DNA from: Marisa cornuarietis
Lineage: Eukaryota > Mollusca > Gastropoda > Architaenioglossa > Ampullariidae
DNA: 64,000 bases
Reading direction: 5' to 3'
Assembly: GCA_004794655.1 (NCBI GenBank)
Contig: SMMW01000001.1
Span: forward strand, 19,168,501-19,232,500
Shown: positions 12,152 to 24,994 of the stretch, one piece after another
How positions within the stretch are numbered: position 1 is the stretch's first letter
Layout of the letters: each line of letters starts with the position of its first letter
The notes under the pieces: generated by a model
Database searches by the model: none
Told to the model about the DNA's origin: nothing
What the model saw: only the letters and a program-made list of their open reading frames with translations
Program-made: the position numbers and the translations under genes

Positions 12152-12388
12152 TTACACCCTTTTTTTCAAGTAATCAAGATGATCAGTTGTTGATTTATCT
12201 GCATTGTGATCCAATTCTTCGACTTTTTGTGACAAATATTCCTTGCTCTTACGATCATCATCAAAAGTATATACCTGTCTCATCATATCTTCTCTTGATG
12301 ATTCCAGCAGGTGGCGGTGGTGGTAGCGGCGGTCGATTTCAGTGGGTTTCAAAACTTGTACCGTCATACACTGTGGTTCTTTCCACAT
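12152..12388 (-). other. Unassigned open frame with exon-like features
   Basis: A 78-codon frame beginning with ATG encodes a strongly hydrophilic, charged, probably helical sequence (for example KSKEYLSQKVEELDHNADKS). Consensus-like donors occur inside it (ATGAGACAG|gtatat) and near its end (AGGGT|gtaagc, phase 2). The latter could join the CNG exon at 5424 in frame. No family was recognised. Equally it may be chance. Confidence 0.2.
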
Positions 12389-13195
12389 TTATTAGTCAAC
12401 AGTTCTCCTAAACTTTCTTTCTTTCTTTCTTTCTTTCTTTTTTTTCTTTCTTTCTTTCTTTCGTCATCTCTCAGAAGGAGGAGACTGTGCATTTGTGTGC
12501 ATTGCATATTCTGTAACTATACAGCAACATAGTAACGGCCTTCGTTAGCAGTATGAACAAGAATCAAGGACTAGTGTATGAAGCCGAATGGTGACCAATT
12601 CATCGTAGGTTAAGACTTCTATAAGACGTAAATAATTGTACTTCCTTTGTAGCATCGTCCTCTGAAGTGTCTACCCTGGACAAACTCTTTCTCGAAGATT
12701 CGCCCTTGGTCCAGCACCATAAACCTAGTGAAATGACAAGAGCACCTCCACTGCACAGCTAACAGCTGATCCGCATTCACACTTTAACACCTTGTACTTT
12801 TTGAGAGGCTTTCGTTCCAATTGACCCTTTACTACGCTGGAGACTTCACCAAGAGGCCGTCAAGGTTTATGGGCCCATAACATGCACTTTTCAGTGTCGT
12901 TACATAGCTCCGCTCTTGATTAAACCTTCGCGTGCATTCTCGTGATCCGCCAACCCCCTCTACCTCCCAAAGTCTGAATCTCCCACAACTCACGCGTCTG
13001 TCAGCCCATAGTGCATGTTGTAAGCAGGACAAGTTTGCTCGTCTCGGTGCGAACCGCTAGGTGGACTGCTAGTGTATGACAGTCAACTAACCTGCTAACA
13101 GTTTAGTAAGCATCTTAGCTGATTGCTAGGCAGCTATCGGCTAGCAGCGTACCGTGCACCATGGAGCCCCGATTTTTCTTCTTCTGAATGATATT

Positions 13196-13500
13196 TCTCG
13201 TGGTGCCCATATATGTGAAAAACCATGATAACAATCTGATCATGATGAAGGGGGGGGGGAGAAAGGGAGGTAGATGTTGCCACGGGTTTGAAATATGTGA
13301 TTGTCCTAGAGGTTGCTTTCTCTCCAACAACTGACGACGTTAAATCTATTCAAAGGTCCTTGCAGCAACTAATTCCCTTGGTACCCGTATGTGAAAAGCA
13401 ATAACAGCTTATACAGGCGGGATTTTGGAGGGGATAGATAAATGTGACCGTGGACAAAGTATGTGAATGCCTTGGGGGCTGCTTTCTTTCTGATGGATGG
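13196..13500 (+). repeat. Diverged tandem duplication
   Basis: Two segments of roughly 125-130 bp share blocks in the same order: tggtgcccatatatgtgaaa / tggtacccgtatgtgaaaa, then a G-rich block, atagatgt-like sequence, aatatgtga / agtatgtga, and ggttgctttctctc / ggctgctttctttc. Similarity is clear by eye but imperfect, indicating an old duplication about 180 bp apart. Confidence 0.5.
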
Positions 13501-13632
13501 CTACAGGCCCTGCAGGGTGTGCCCTGAAGTGTTAGCTGGGATCAAATGGAAGTGGTAGACTTTGCAATCGACTCCAGCACAGTCTGTGAGTAGGATTATT
13601 GACAGTTCTTCTGATCAGAAACCGCCCCGCTG

Positions 13633-13636
<4 letters not shown>

Positions 13637-13702
<66 letters not shown>
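13637..13702 (+). repeat. (GAT)22 microsatellite
   Basis: A pure GAT repeat of 66 bp. It is translated as poly-Asp, poly-Met or poly-Ser runs in overlapping open frames, none of which looks like a real gene. Confidence 0.95.
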
Positions 13703-13703
<1 letters not shown>

Positions 13704-15130
13704 GCACAGCGTTCTTATATAGCAACGTTGCCGGCCAAAATTCACTGCGCTTTACAGTTAGAAGTAAAAATACAAAATGTAACTGTACAAAGCGCACCTG
13801 TATTCAAACTAAAATATATCGGAACATAAACAACAGTCATACAATTGGAACACTAGCCGAATGAACCATGTACACCGTAACATCAACATCAAAGTACTGC
13901 AATAAGATCTCTCAGTCAAAGGCCAGGTGGTAAAAGAGTTACATGTTGAGCGGCTCTTTTAAAAACTCGGCCACCTGCTCTCCGCCACAGACCACCTCTC
14001 TACTCCCGGCTCCTCCACAGGTTTCAAGGCAACGTCATCTGCGTACATCAGAGCCATCGGGAACTCCCTCCTCTCCTGCCATTTAACTAGTACCCTCAGA
14101 CCTGAGCGGATAATTACACACTAGGATATGCTAGAAGAATCTGTTTTGTCCCTTTTATTACTCCATTGTACGTGCGTGCACGGTGTTCTGTCAATTTACG
14201 AGGTTAGCATTTAAGAAAGTAAAGACTCACTCCTCGATTGCTCCTTGTCTGGCTAATGGCGCCTAGACTCTTGGCCTCGCCATCAATCAAGGAGTGTTTT
14301 TGTGTGCTGAGCAGGCGTGTTCTGTATATCCTGTGAATGCGATCTCAAAAGCTCTGGCATCAAAACGGAATAAAAACCAAAAAAGCTAAGATTTACAAAA
14401 ATAGCAAAGTATTTATTTTAGTGCCTACTCGTGTGTTCACATCGCAGCAGCCACGTGGAAGGTTGAAAGACAGCTCCCAGTAGAAACGTTGCTGTCTTGG
14501 TTCTCTCTGACCACAGCTTTGACTTGATGTACGACAGTGGAGTGCATAAGGAGCCTTTCGCCTTATGTTTCCCACCCCTGTGCCAGCGACTTTACTTTTC
14601 TCACAGGGTTTTGCGACATCTTTGCCTATAAAGCCTAACACTGTCCGCAACTTTACCCCCAAACCCTAACCCAAACTCAAACCAAACACCAAAGCCGGCT
14701 TATGCTTCAACCCTCGATGTACACTTCTTACCATAACGATATAAATATATATATAATTTCAAAAAGCAAACATAACAAAACAATAGACTATCTTTAGTTT
14801 TCAAATTGTATAACTACATGATTTCGTCATAACTATATTGCTTTATTGTAACTGCATCGTGTAAGCAACAGCTCGGCTATATAATTTTATAGTTGCCCCA
14901 ACCTGGAAGTAAATGTTGCCACCCATTGCTCCAGGTCCTATCTCACCATCTCTGTTGTAATTAAAACACTGTTAAACGTAGCTGTTGCACGATCTCCAGC
15001 TACTACCCTCCCCAACATAAAAAGACTGAAGGAGACGATAAACATTTTGGAAAAGAAAATAAACCGATTTATTTATTTATTTCGCACTTACGCGTGTGAA
15101 GATCACAAGAAGCAAAATGTTGATACTCAC

Positions 15131-15168
15131 GTCAATGGTTTGACTTCCACTTCTTCGCCCGATTCCTC
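15131..15168 (-). CDS. Candidate upstream coding exon of the CNG gene (EESGEEVEVKPL)
   Basis: Acceptor tcctcatttcag and donor GAC|gtgagtatc bound 38 nt, open in phase 0, encoding an acidic stretch EESGEEVEVKPL and leaving in phase 2. That is the phase required by the 5424-5277 exon; the split codon reads AC+A, threonine. Acidic low-complexity N-termini are usual in CNG subunits. Joining it implies an intron of about 9.7 kb. No upstream exon ending in phase 0 was firmly found. Confidence 0.45.
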
Positions 15169-18100
15169 CTGAAATGAGGAAAAAGAGTTGTATTCACTGC
15201 TTTCATCTCCAAGAACGGACACACTCAGTGACATTTGATAGACATTGTATCGTTCACAAAGACAGGGTATCTAAGCTACGGGCCGCCTTTCTCCATTAGT
15301 AAGAACAGCTATATCGATTCTTCTGAGTAAAGATTAAAAGAAATTACTTTATCAGCTTTGGTGCTGATGGACAGCAGGCATATTGGCCGAAACAGGTATC
15401 CTTTACGGCGTGTAGGATTTCGTTCGACGAGAGAGCATATGTCTGGTTTATGGGTATATAGACGGGGTAATAATGACATTGCTGACAACGAAATGATCTT
15501 TTGAACAACTGAGTTACTCTGGAAGTAGAACAAATGAGCTATCGCAGATCACTAGTGTTATACAGGTAGCGAGGAATAAAAACAAGACACTTGACAGACA
15601 TTTAAACAGTCTATATTAAAGTCGCCCAACAAGTCCCCGGATAAAAGGACAGGTGAGATAAGATGCTTCCTTTATCTGAAAAGCAACTGAGAACCAAAAT
15701 TGAAAAGCAGCAGTCAGTCAGTCAGTCCGTGAAAAAGGCGGACAGAGAAGCAAAGCTGTGAGCTCTCAGAACATTCTCTTTTTGTCGCTACGTGATGGGA
15801 CCAGGACAACAAAGATGGGTACGCTTCTCTGCAAAAGTCAATAAAGCCATGTTTTGGTCAATCATAGACTATAGTCTATGGGTCAATCGACAGATGACCA
15901 GTTGTTTCACTTTAGGTTTCTTCTCATGCTCTCACAGCAGTAAGCAATAGAACTGAGCTGTTCTTAGAGAGAGCACTTTCTTGTCGGTACGCAAAATTAA
16001 CACTAATAGTCAACACTAATTGCACAATTCTTGTACGCACAGTTCTTTTACGCACATTTTCTGTACGCACAATTCGCAAGAAGTGTGCAGTCCTTGGCTG
16101 TAGGTGTTCCCCTCTAACCATGTGAAAATCAGTCGCAACCTGCTCACCCAGTCAGTCAGACAAACAGACAGACATTCAAGAGAAATCACCTGCATTTGGC
16201 AGTTTTTAAGCTGACAGAAGGGCAACACTCGTTACTCGTTATCGCAGCACACAGAGGAAAACAATTCCATCCCGTCTTTCAGATTAAAGTGACAAAGTCT
16301 TCTCTCCCTTTTTAATTTTGTATGCAGCCGTTCCTTTCATCTGCCGCTTTCGTCCTCCACGCTGCGTCAGGCAGCTCTACTCACGAACATACGTGGCGAT
16401 CATCTCTACCTCTAGTTTAACCCCAGCAGGTCACTGCCCTAGCCGTTGACCAAATAATAGAAAAAGATAAATCACAAGCAGCTCGAAGCAGGTACGAGAA
16501 CTGCTTATCAGGACGATCTCGGTCCACGGCTGAGACCAAAAGGACCTGAACGAAGGCTGTTCACCAGACTGGCGGCAGGACACTGTCGCCCACTGTTGAA
16601 TCAAGGCTCTTGTGAATACCGTCGGGAGAGCTCCGCACTGCTGGTACCCTGCGTCCAAAGAAGAGATGGCGCAGGAATACAGAGGAAGGATAGCGGTTGA
16701 CATTGGGCCGCCGCGCCTAGCATGCTACGGGGAGGGGGGCGGGGGGGGGGTAGTTTGATCCACTCGCTCGGTCATCAGTCACCTCGCCGCCCTACACAGG
16801 ACAGTGCTGCTGTGTAAACGTCACTTCCGCTGGAAGGACGAAGTATCACTTGAAGTTCAAAGTGACCCGAACTGAAGAGCAATCTCCCATGTCCACCTCC
16901 CCAATGCAACCCGCTCTTTCAACTTTCGGCGATAACTGTGCAGCTGTTGCCCTTCCTAATCTAACCTATTTACTCTTGATTGTTTTTATTTTCATTATGT
17001 GTTTGTTTGTTTGTGTGCTTGTTTGTTTGTTTGCCTTCAGATCGTGCCAGTTTAACTGTTGCCACTACTATACGTTATAGAAAATAAACTGACCACGGGT
17101 ACTTTGAAGCGTTCGAAAAGCGTTCAAAAGTTCAGAATGCGTTCGTTTCCAGAATGTTCTTTCTATATTAAAGTCGCATCCAAAATTCCCCAGTTTTGAC
17201 CTAACGTCAGATTTCATGCATTTATTTACGACACGGAGAAGACCTCATTTCCATAGGCTTCTGGGAGCTCCCGATTCGTTTTTTTGTTAACTACAAAGTG
17301 AAGACAAAACCCAGCATTTCTCTCCATCTATCTAGCTAGCAACCTAGCTACCTCACTATTTTGTTCTCAACCGTCTCGATTCCTCAACGCTGATCGATGC
17401 CCGCGGTCTCTCTGGATATTTCTGGGAAGATTGAAGACTTTCACAAGGCTTTCTTTGTCCAATTACATGCGCCTTTCCCACGGGCCTCTAGCCCGTGTTA
17501 TCTACTGATAGTCTGCGACAGTTTGGATACAAAAATATATAGAAGAGCTGACAGAGGGGGAGGGAAAGAAAAAAGACTTGGATAGATACAGAGAAAAAGA
17601 AGCAAAAAGATCGATAGAAAGATGCAGTCGTTTATTTGTCCTGATTTCATTCCGAAAATATGTTCTAAGCACGCAAGCCTAACACGCAGTTTTTAATTAA
17701 AAAAGGAACAAAAGAAACTCAAGGAAAATCATTTTAAAAATACAAGCAAGTTGACAGAGAAAAATGTATTAAAGGAGTGACGGAAGAAAGAAAGAAAACA
17801 AGAATCACGCAAATGTAATTCACGTGGTCATCATCAAAAACAAGAAATTAAAAAATAGTTCCAATAATGATGTTGAGAAATGTTTCCTTATTCACCAAAA
17901 ATTAACACAGATACAAAATACAAATACTGTTTGGTCAGAAGGAATGTCTCAAACAAGGACACGAAGTAGACGGCATCACAACAGAGATCCTAGGCTGTTA
18001 CTCCTTAGGCTATTAGAAAAGTCAGGTTAGTTTGGTTTGATCAGTGACTAGAGCATGGGTTTTCGAACAAGGATTTTCTTAACATAATATCACTCGCAGT

Positions 18101-19674
18101 GGTAGTATTCACAAAAGTGTACCTTTTGTTTGTAAATATACTAACGAATTTATCTGAGCACTTGCAAAAAAATGGTAATAATAATAATAATAATAAGTAG
18201 AAAAGCGATGATGTAAGTAGTTATTAAAATTTCTACCTCAAGAAAGATACAGATTATGAATAGGCATCTCTTTTTCTTTCTACACACACACACACACACA
18301 CACACGCACGCACGCACGCACGCACGCACGAGCGCGCCCAAGCACGCAACCTCTAACGCACGCATACATACATTGTTCGGCAGTAAACATTGCTGGTGTC
18401 TGTGATTAATCTCGAAGGAGAAAAAAGTTTCCTAAAGTGATTAAACTGGTGGCACCCTCGTTTTTTTTTTTTTGTTTTTTTTTTGTTTTTTTTTTTTTTT
18501 TTGCTGACAAACACACTACTAGATCGAGCGGAAGCAAGGTCACATGAAGATGACCGAAGGTCGGCGCCAGAAGCAGGCCCCATATGGTGAGAGCAAAAGG
18601 TTCACGGCTTGCTTCTGTCTCTGTTGCCTGAAAGAGGCCACGACAGCCCCTTGCGAAGGAATCACGTTTTCCAGAGGTCTACATGTTACGTCCATCTTCT
18701 GACAGCATATTTATCAAAAGAAGTAATTTTCCTGAAGCACTGCTTCGTTTTTTTTTGACTTGCCAATCACTGTATTCAATGGACATTGACACTTTTCTAT
18801 ATTATACGTTATATACTATATTTATTATATATGTTTTATATACTATACTTATATGTTGTCAATAACAGGAATAAATCTCTAATTAGAAGTTTTATTAAAA
18901 TCTGTGAGTGATTACGATGACTGCGAACTTCCATGACAAAAGAATGCTCGAAAAGAAAAAAAAACTCCCCAAAACAAACCACATGGAGACAAATCTTTGT
19001 CTTGCCTGAAATGTGAGATTATAAATGTTGATTGTTAATTCACGAAAATGAGAATAAAGTAATTGTCCACAAACATCACGGCCTTCTTAATCAGATATAT
19101 CTTGTGGGACGTGCGACGATGTTTGTTGATAGTTGACACGTCGGTCGTATAAAAAAATTTCCATGGTAACTTATTCAAAATTGTAGGTTTCTTTTACTAG
19201 AGTGAAGTGTGAAGTTTCCTTTATTTATTGTGTTCGCCGCTGGAATTAAGGGACAGAGCTTTGTAACTGCATTCCAGCGTTTGTCACACAGATGATAGAG
19301 AGAGACTTTACCTACAGATACAGTCTTATCCGGAATCCTACAGATCCCACAATGTTTCGTCTGAAATGAAGGTGAAAAAAGCACAGAAGAAAGCCAAACT
19401 CTGAACATCGCGAGGGACCAAGTTAAACAAGATTAATAAGACACACTAACAGGAGTTAATGCAACCCAGCCGGAAGACAGCTACAGTACTTTACCCTTTC
19501 GTCGTCCAAAGGTTCTTGACCATAAAGAAATGGCTTCTACGTGTAATGCTTGTGTGACACGTGAAATTGGAAAAGCTGGGCAAGTCAGTGCCTTCATCTA
19601 GTGGGGTGCATTTTTTTCTCTAATGACTCAGAAGAGCGCAGTACAAGAAATTATTTTCCAAAATATCTGGGTGA

Positions 19675-19848
<174 letters not shown>

Positions 19849-19904
19849 CCCTTCTCGAGAAACACGCCTATCAACATAAACATGCACAGAAAAAGGTCAA
19901 ACTC

Positions 19905-19930
19905 GTGACGTGACGTGACGTGACGTGACG
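19905..19930 (+). repeat. (TGACG)5 tandem pentamer
   Basis: Five consecutive cgtga/tgacg units (tgacgtgacgtgacgtgacg and onward). Each unit contains a CRE half-site (TGACG), so the tract is an array of half-sites for CREB/ATF-type factors; there is no evidence of use. Confidence 0.8.
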
Positions 19931-21182
19931 TATCTCTACAGATAACCCTAATCAATAGATGGTTCTAGCTGTAGTCTTGACAACTTAAATGCATCCTTGT
20001 AAAAGCCTAATGTTTTATTGACCTGTTTCTCTGCATGGTATTTAAAGGTGTTTATCTCGAGAACAAATAGAGACGTGGTCAGGCTGGGAGGGGGGATGCG
20101 GAGGAGGTGATTCCTCCAGGTTTATGTTAGTATCTTGTTCTGACCTTTACAAAATCATTAGAAAAACAAACTGAACCCCCCCATAGAGATCGATACAAAA
20201 TATTAATAATAATACAGTACAATTATACAGTGTTTCTGCACGCTGTACACTTGTACAACTCAGACAACGCACACTGCGCAAAACAACTAACAAATAACCA
20301 AAAACGTTTGACACAATATGATACAAAATACTTCCTTCTTTCGCCCTCTAAGAGATGTTGAGATACATTGTATATTCTATGTTATATCGAAAAAAAAAAT
20401 ATATATATATACACGCACTCGTACCTATGTATATTTTAACACACACACACGCACACACACACACTCTCTCTCTCACCTAATCCTCTTTCTGACACACACG
20501 TCCAAAGCAGGTATCTATCAGGATATGCAGTCAAACAAATCAAAGTACCCACACACATCAAATCAGTTTCAGGACAGATAAACTTTTGGGGAAATATTTT
20601 TCTTTCCCCTCCCTATCCTAATTTACTAGTGTGTGTATATCTATCTATATATATATATATATGCACACATATATACTTTACATACAAACATATATATCTG
20701 CACACTCATATATACGTATACATACAAATATATACAGAAACACAAAAACATACAGGTAAGCTCTCTTTGAAGTCACACTTCTAAGTAATAAATCTAACAG
20801 AGTTAATTTAGTTAGGGCCTTTTAATTCTTATATGACTTTTTTCTAATTTGTAGACATGCAGAAAACATCTCCCAAAACACGCGCACTAGACTGGAACAA
20901 TACCTTGATCGAAAAGACAGGTAAAACTCTGCTCAATCCAAGCTTTTGAACGCTCCGGGGCCAGTTAAAGTGCGCAGCCATGCCTAAAGTGACTGAACTA
21001 CGGTTTTATCCTCACTTGGCAGTGAACTGGAACCTGCGGCTGCGGTAACGGATGGGCTGAACGAGAGACAACATGGCGCCCACTGTGACGCCTTCTCACC
21101 ACCTATGACGTCACAATTAGTGACGCCAAAAAACTAACTTACGTCAACGTGTGGCTAGGGGATATTTTTAACTCAAAGACAT

Positions 21183-21725
21183 ACACAGACCCACTGTGAC
21201 AACTACGCAGACACATTGTGACAGATACACAGACCCACTGTGACAATCACGCAGCTACATTGTGACAATGACACAGACCCACTATGCCAACTACACAGAC
21301 ATTGTGACAATTAGACAGACCCACTGTGACTACACAGACCCACTGTGACAGCTTCACAGGTTTACTGTGACAACTACACACATACAGTGTGACAGCTACA
21401 CGGACACATTGTGACAGCTACACGGACACATTGTGACATCTTTCTCTGCAGAATCCCTATATTTTCTATGTTCTGTTACTTGGTGTATTTTGTGTTTTCC
21501 ATCTTTGTTTTCTGTTTGTCGTCAGTACTGTCGTTTATTCTTCCATCCCTCGTGTTCTATCCATTTAGTCCATGTCTATTCCTTGTTTTAAAAGCTAAGA
21601 GCATGCTCTCTATGAATGTGAATATGCGCTATAAAAATCTTCATTTATTATTATTATTAACTACATAAACCTACTGTGACATTACACAGACCCACTGTGA
21701 CAACTACACAGACACATTGTTACAA
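21183..21725 (+). repeat. 'cagacccactgtgacaacta' minisatellite split by a LINE tail
   Basis: Imperfect units of about 23-24 bp, such as acacagacccactgtgacaa and acggacacattgtgacagct, repeat from 21183 to about 21437 and resume at 21661-21725 (aacctactgtgacattacac). The interruption is a retrotransposon 3' tail. Confidence 0.85.
21438..21660 (+). mobile_element. LINE 3' tail, 5'-truncated, with (ATT)n end
   Basis: From ctttctctgcagaatccct to attattattatta this matches, with few changes, the segment 45965-46184. Shared landmarks are tttgtcgtcagtactgtcgt, ccatttagtccatgtct, gctaagagcatgctctctat and the end ctataaaaatcttcatt followed by (ATT)n. The microsatellite-type tail is typical of CR1/RTE-like non-LTR elements. 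It has no coding capacity and lies inside the minisatellite array. Confidence 0.8.
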
Positions 21726-23090
21726 TGGTTTTAATAATGACATTTCCTTTCTTGGGGATAATTAGATGCTCTCGCATGTCTATTCTCACTTTCTCATCTT
21801 CAACAGACCATAAGGGAAAGAAAGCACTTATTCCTATCCTATAGGAGCCTCTATACCTTCATGATAACACTTCATGTGTGTATCTCTTTCAAACCTCTCA
21901 TAAATCCAATACGACGAATTCACACGAACCACAGCCGGCTGTTGCTTTAAACAGCCAATCACACTGCGCTAAATTATCCTTAACAGTCATTTAACATTGA
22001 AAAAATAATTTGAAATGGAAATTTTGTACGACAGTCGTTATTTACGTCTTGCAAATTGGAGCAAGTGGCCGAAGTGTGTAGACCAATGACTTGATTAATT
22101 TGCAGGTCGCGATGATCTAGACATCAAATATATTTATTACGTGAGACAAACAGGCTGTTGACAGGAGCTTGCAGACACCGTCCATCAGTAGATTGATCCC
22201 CTTACCCGTCCCCCAACTCCATCCCTAGGTCTGTGGGGTCGGTGTGTGAGAGTGTGTGTGTGTGTGTGTGTGTGTGTTTTAGCGTATTTCTCTTTCCCCA
22301 CATTGTCAGTCTCAACTGCTTGACTCTCTAATATGCCGGAAACACTGTGATTAACCTCGCATAGTATTAGAAGTTAATTTGCTACTTCCATTCGAGCCAC
22401 CATGACAGAACATCTCCCGGGTCAAATCTCTTCCTGGGGAACAGTACAAGAACGCATGTCTTGTGCGTAAACTTCCTCTTCTCTGCAAAACAGACTGGAT
22501 TTGGTTTTGTTTTCGTGATACAAAAGAATGATTCTCTGTTGAACACCATAGTGCGGATGGTGTTCAGTCACAATGTTTCGTTGTACTTGAAGAACGGTAA
22601 GGCATGCCCTCATGTTCTCAATACACAAAATAACTTGTCAGCTGCTGCACTGTTATTCTGCTGGTATGTTACTAAAGTTGATATAGGATAGTAACCTGAA
22701 CTGAGAAAGAAAGGACAAACGAACAAATCTTGGTATTGAAGACTACATTTAGCAAGGTTTTACTTCATTGGCCGTTTGTACTTGCTCTCCAGTGATTCTT
22801 GTGGTGTTAATATTCCTACTTTAATTTTCTGTCCCACACGTTTTTGCAAAACAGCATCAATTTCACTAGTCGTTCAAGCATCTTCTCTCCCCTCCCACTT
22901 CACCACACCCAGCGTCCCCGGCATGTCTTTCCGAATGATTTACCCTGTTCATCATCAGAGTGTTTTTGTTTCATGACTACGTGACCTGGCAAAACTCGTG
23001 ACACAGAGCAGGGCAGTCTGTTTAGCAGAACATGACACGAAGGAAGAAACGTGAGAATGGTGGGTAGTGGTAATGTGTGCACATGCTCAC

Positions 23091-23118
23091 CTTTTGTTCG
23101 TTCGAGGCCTCGGAACAT
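23091..23118 (-). CDS. Candidate first coding exon (MFRGLERTK)
   Basis: An ATG at 23118 is followed by nine codons and a strong donor (AAAAG|gtgagcatg) in phase 1. It lies about 50 bp downstream, in minus-strand sense, of a perfect RFX X-box and a TGACGTGA-like site in a GC-richer patch. It could be the 5' end of the CNG gene, since all downstream exons share the strand, but no intermediate exon with a phase-1 acceptor was found. It may belong to another gene. Confidence 0.35.
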
Positions 23119-23169
23119 CTCACGTCACGGCTGGGACGGCGAGACACACTGGCGACCCGGGTCCACGTC

Positions 23170-23183
23170 GTTGCCATGGTAAC
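23170..23183. promoter_or_regulatory. RFX-type X-box (GTTGCCATGGTAAC)
   Basis: The 14-mer gttgccatggtaac matches the palindromic RFX consensus (GTNRCC, spacer, RGYAAC) at every constrained position. In animals, RFX factors drive ciliary genes through such sites, usually within about 250 bp of the start codon. Here the distance to the minus-strand ATG at 23118 is 51 bp. The surrounding 60 bp (gacggcgagacacactggcg, cccgggtccacgtc) are GC-richer than the region. Confidence 0.6.
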
Positions 23184-24924
23184 TACATATACACGGATGA
23201 CAGGCGGGCTTAGGATAATAAATACAAAACCAGTGGAGGTGGTACAATAACGCTGGGAGCTATTTGGGTGGGGGGAAGGGGATGGCGCGGAGATGGATGT
23301 CTTATTTACTCTTTAGATTTCACGGTTGGCCTCTCTCTATATACTCCAAGCTGTACAGTAAGTGGCTGGGAGATCGAAAACAAAGCTAATTGCTTTAATT
23401 ATTTAAAGGACAAATAAATTTTTCTGCTGCTCTTCACTGGTGGCATTATTACCCCTTGCCACTATCATCGAAGCTGCCGGGAAACAGAAAGGTGGTTGAC
23501 TCACAGTTTCCGAGATCAGAAGCCAAAGGTCGGGAGGCAGGTGCTTTCCATGTCCTCAGTGGTGACAGCCAGGCAGACGACACTGTCTCCACTCACTGTT
23601 GTTTCTCGTTAACAGTGCTTTCACCGGGTAGTGAGAATGTCGCAGCCTGTGGAGACAAATGATATTTTCAAACAAAAGTCTGCTGGCATGATTAGCAGCA
23701 GCAAACGGCACATATAGAATGATAAGAGTCACATCTAATCACATATACACAGTCTGATGAAAATATAGTCCTGTGGCACCATAATACTTCGATAACTAAT
23801 ACCATAATTCCTCACTGGCATGGGGGGGGGACTCTTTGGTGGCTGTTCTCGTGTGTCTCACCAGTGGATACAGTACTTACACAGCAATACTATAGCATCT
23901 CCTTGTTGACTGGTTTGAAACCTGATGCACGGAGACAGAGATGGCATGGCAGCACCTCAACAACACCGTGCTAAAATAATAACACAGCAACAACCTGTGA
24001 TCACAGTCAGATGACACCACATCAACGACCTGCCATCTCGTGGTACGAGCACCTCAGCGAGTTGTCACTCGTGGTAAAGCTCTGCCACTAGGGTAGCATT
24101 CATCTTGATCTTGGTTTTAAAGGTGTTCCCTAAATCACTACATGGTAATGAGGTCGTTATCCTGGTAAATCCCATCGCTTCGTGAGGACAAACTACATGC
24201 ACGAAAGCCATCTTTGAAAAACGAAGTGAGCAGTGAAATTTAATGTAGACAGTCCAGTCAGGCTGCCACGGCCTCTATTAGGCTGCACTCATTTGCGTAG
24301 AATCCTGGTGAAAGCAACCACAGTGTTAAGTTATCTATGCTGCTGCGAGAGCCCAAGGCAAACATGGAACTAGAGAGCTCTAAATCGTCATGGCTGCGTC
24401 CAGTCGTGGTGAACATCAAAGTGTTCGCAAAAACAGGTGAAAAGCATGTTCTGTGCGCATGCGTGCCATCAAGCTCTCTCTCTCTCTCTCTCTGCCACAC
24501 ACACACACACACACACACACCAGAACATAAAACCTCACCAGGTCATGTGGTCAGTACAGTCTGTCCATCAACACAATTTCGGGAAAGTTTCATGAGTGAA
24601 TCGATCTCCACAGAACTGGAGTTTCGCCAGCGGACTGTTGAGTTATAGGATTTACCTTACTTTACCTTTCAACTCTCCCTCCCCCTCTCGCGCAGTGCGT
24701 AGCGCGCATGCGATAACAGGAGACAGCTCGTTAATTGCATGCAACCTGAAGAGAGAAAAGGTAACCACCGGTTGGGGGACATAGTACAGTGATGTGAAGA
24801 CGCGCTGGCGGAATGATCTACACACAACGGACATTGATCTTGACCAGCAATGTCACACTTCTAAACATTTTTTGCTCCGATTTGGCGCTGGATTATTTGT
24901 GTGGCATATTTGTATTTACTTACA

Positions 24925-24994
24925 GCCTCCAGTCATACGCTCCGATCGACATGAGAAGGTTTCTGACATCCTCCATAATCTTCTCCTGAGACAC
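24925..24994 (-). other. Unassigned candidate internal exon
   Basis: Acceptor gtgtgtggtcag and a strong donor (GGAGGCT|gtaagtaaat) bound about 70 nt reading VSQEKIMEDVRNLL then MSIGAYDWR, phase 1 in and phase 2 out. Composition is protein-like (an amphipathic helix) but no family was recognised. No linked exons were established. The phase-2 exit is compatible with the CNG 5424 exon. Confidence 0.3.

Larger units (their letters stand above)
5800..15130. other. Long intron or intergenic stretch, mostly non-coding
   Basis: This 9-kb stretch separates the CNG exons from the candidate upstream exon at 15.1 kb. It holds the SSU-rRNA-fragment insertion (7.05-7.76 kb), a 35-bp minisatellite (8.1 kb), two unassigned open frames (9.09-9.34 and 9.59-9.99 kb), an open frame at 12.2 kb, a T-run near 11.19 kb, a (CTTT)n tract near 12.42 kb, an old duplication at 13.2-13.5 kb and a (GAT)22 tract. 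No other gene was recognised. Confidence 0.6.

Noticed and set aside
13562..13864. Open frames with long Asp, Met or Ser runs
   Set aside because: They arise from the (GAT)22 tract; flanking sequence has no gene-like features.
14655..14695. Telomere-like aaaccctaaccc
   Set aside because: One degenerate partial match without a repeat array.
16189..16209. 21-nt microexon LKNCQMQ (minus)
   Set aside because: Good acceptor but weak donor (gtgatt); no support beyond phase.
19321..19371. Splice-bounded minus-strand segment reading TKHCGICRIPDKTVSV
   Set aside because: Its phases (0 in, 1 out) do not connect to any neighbouring candidate exon.
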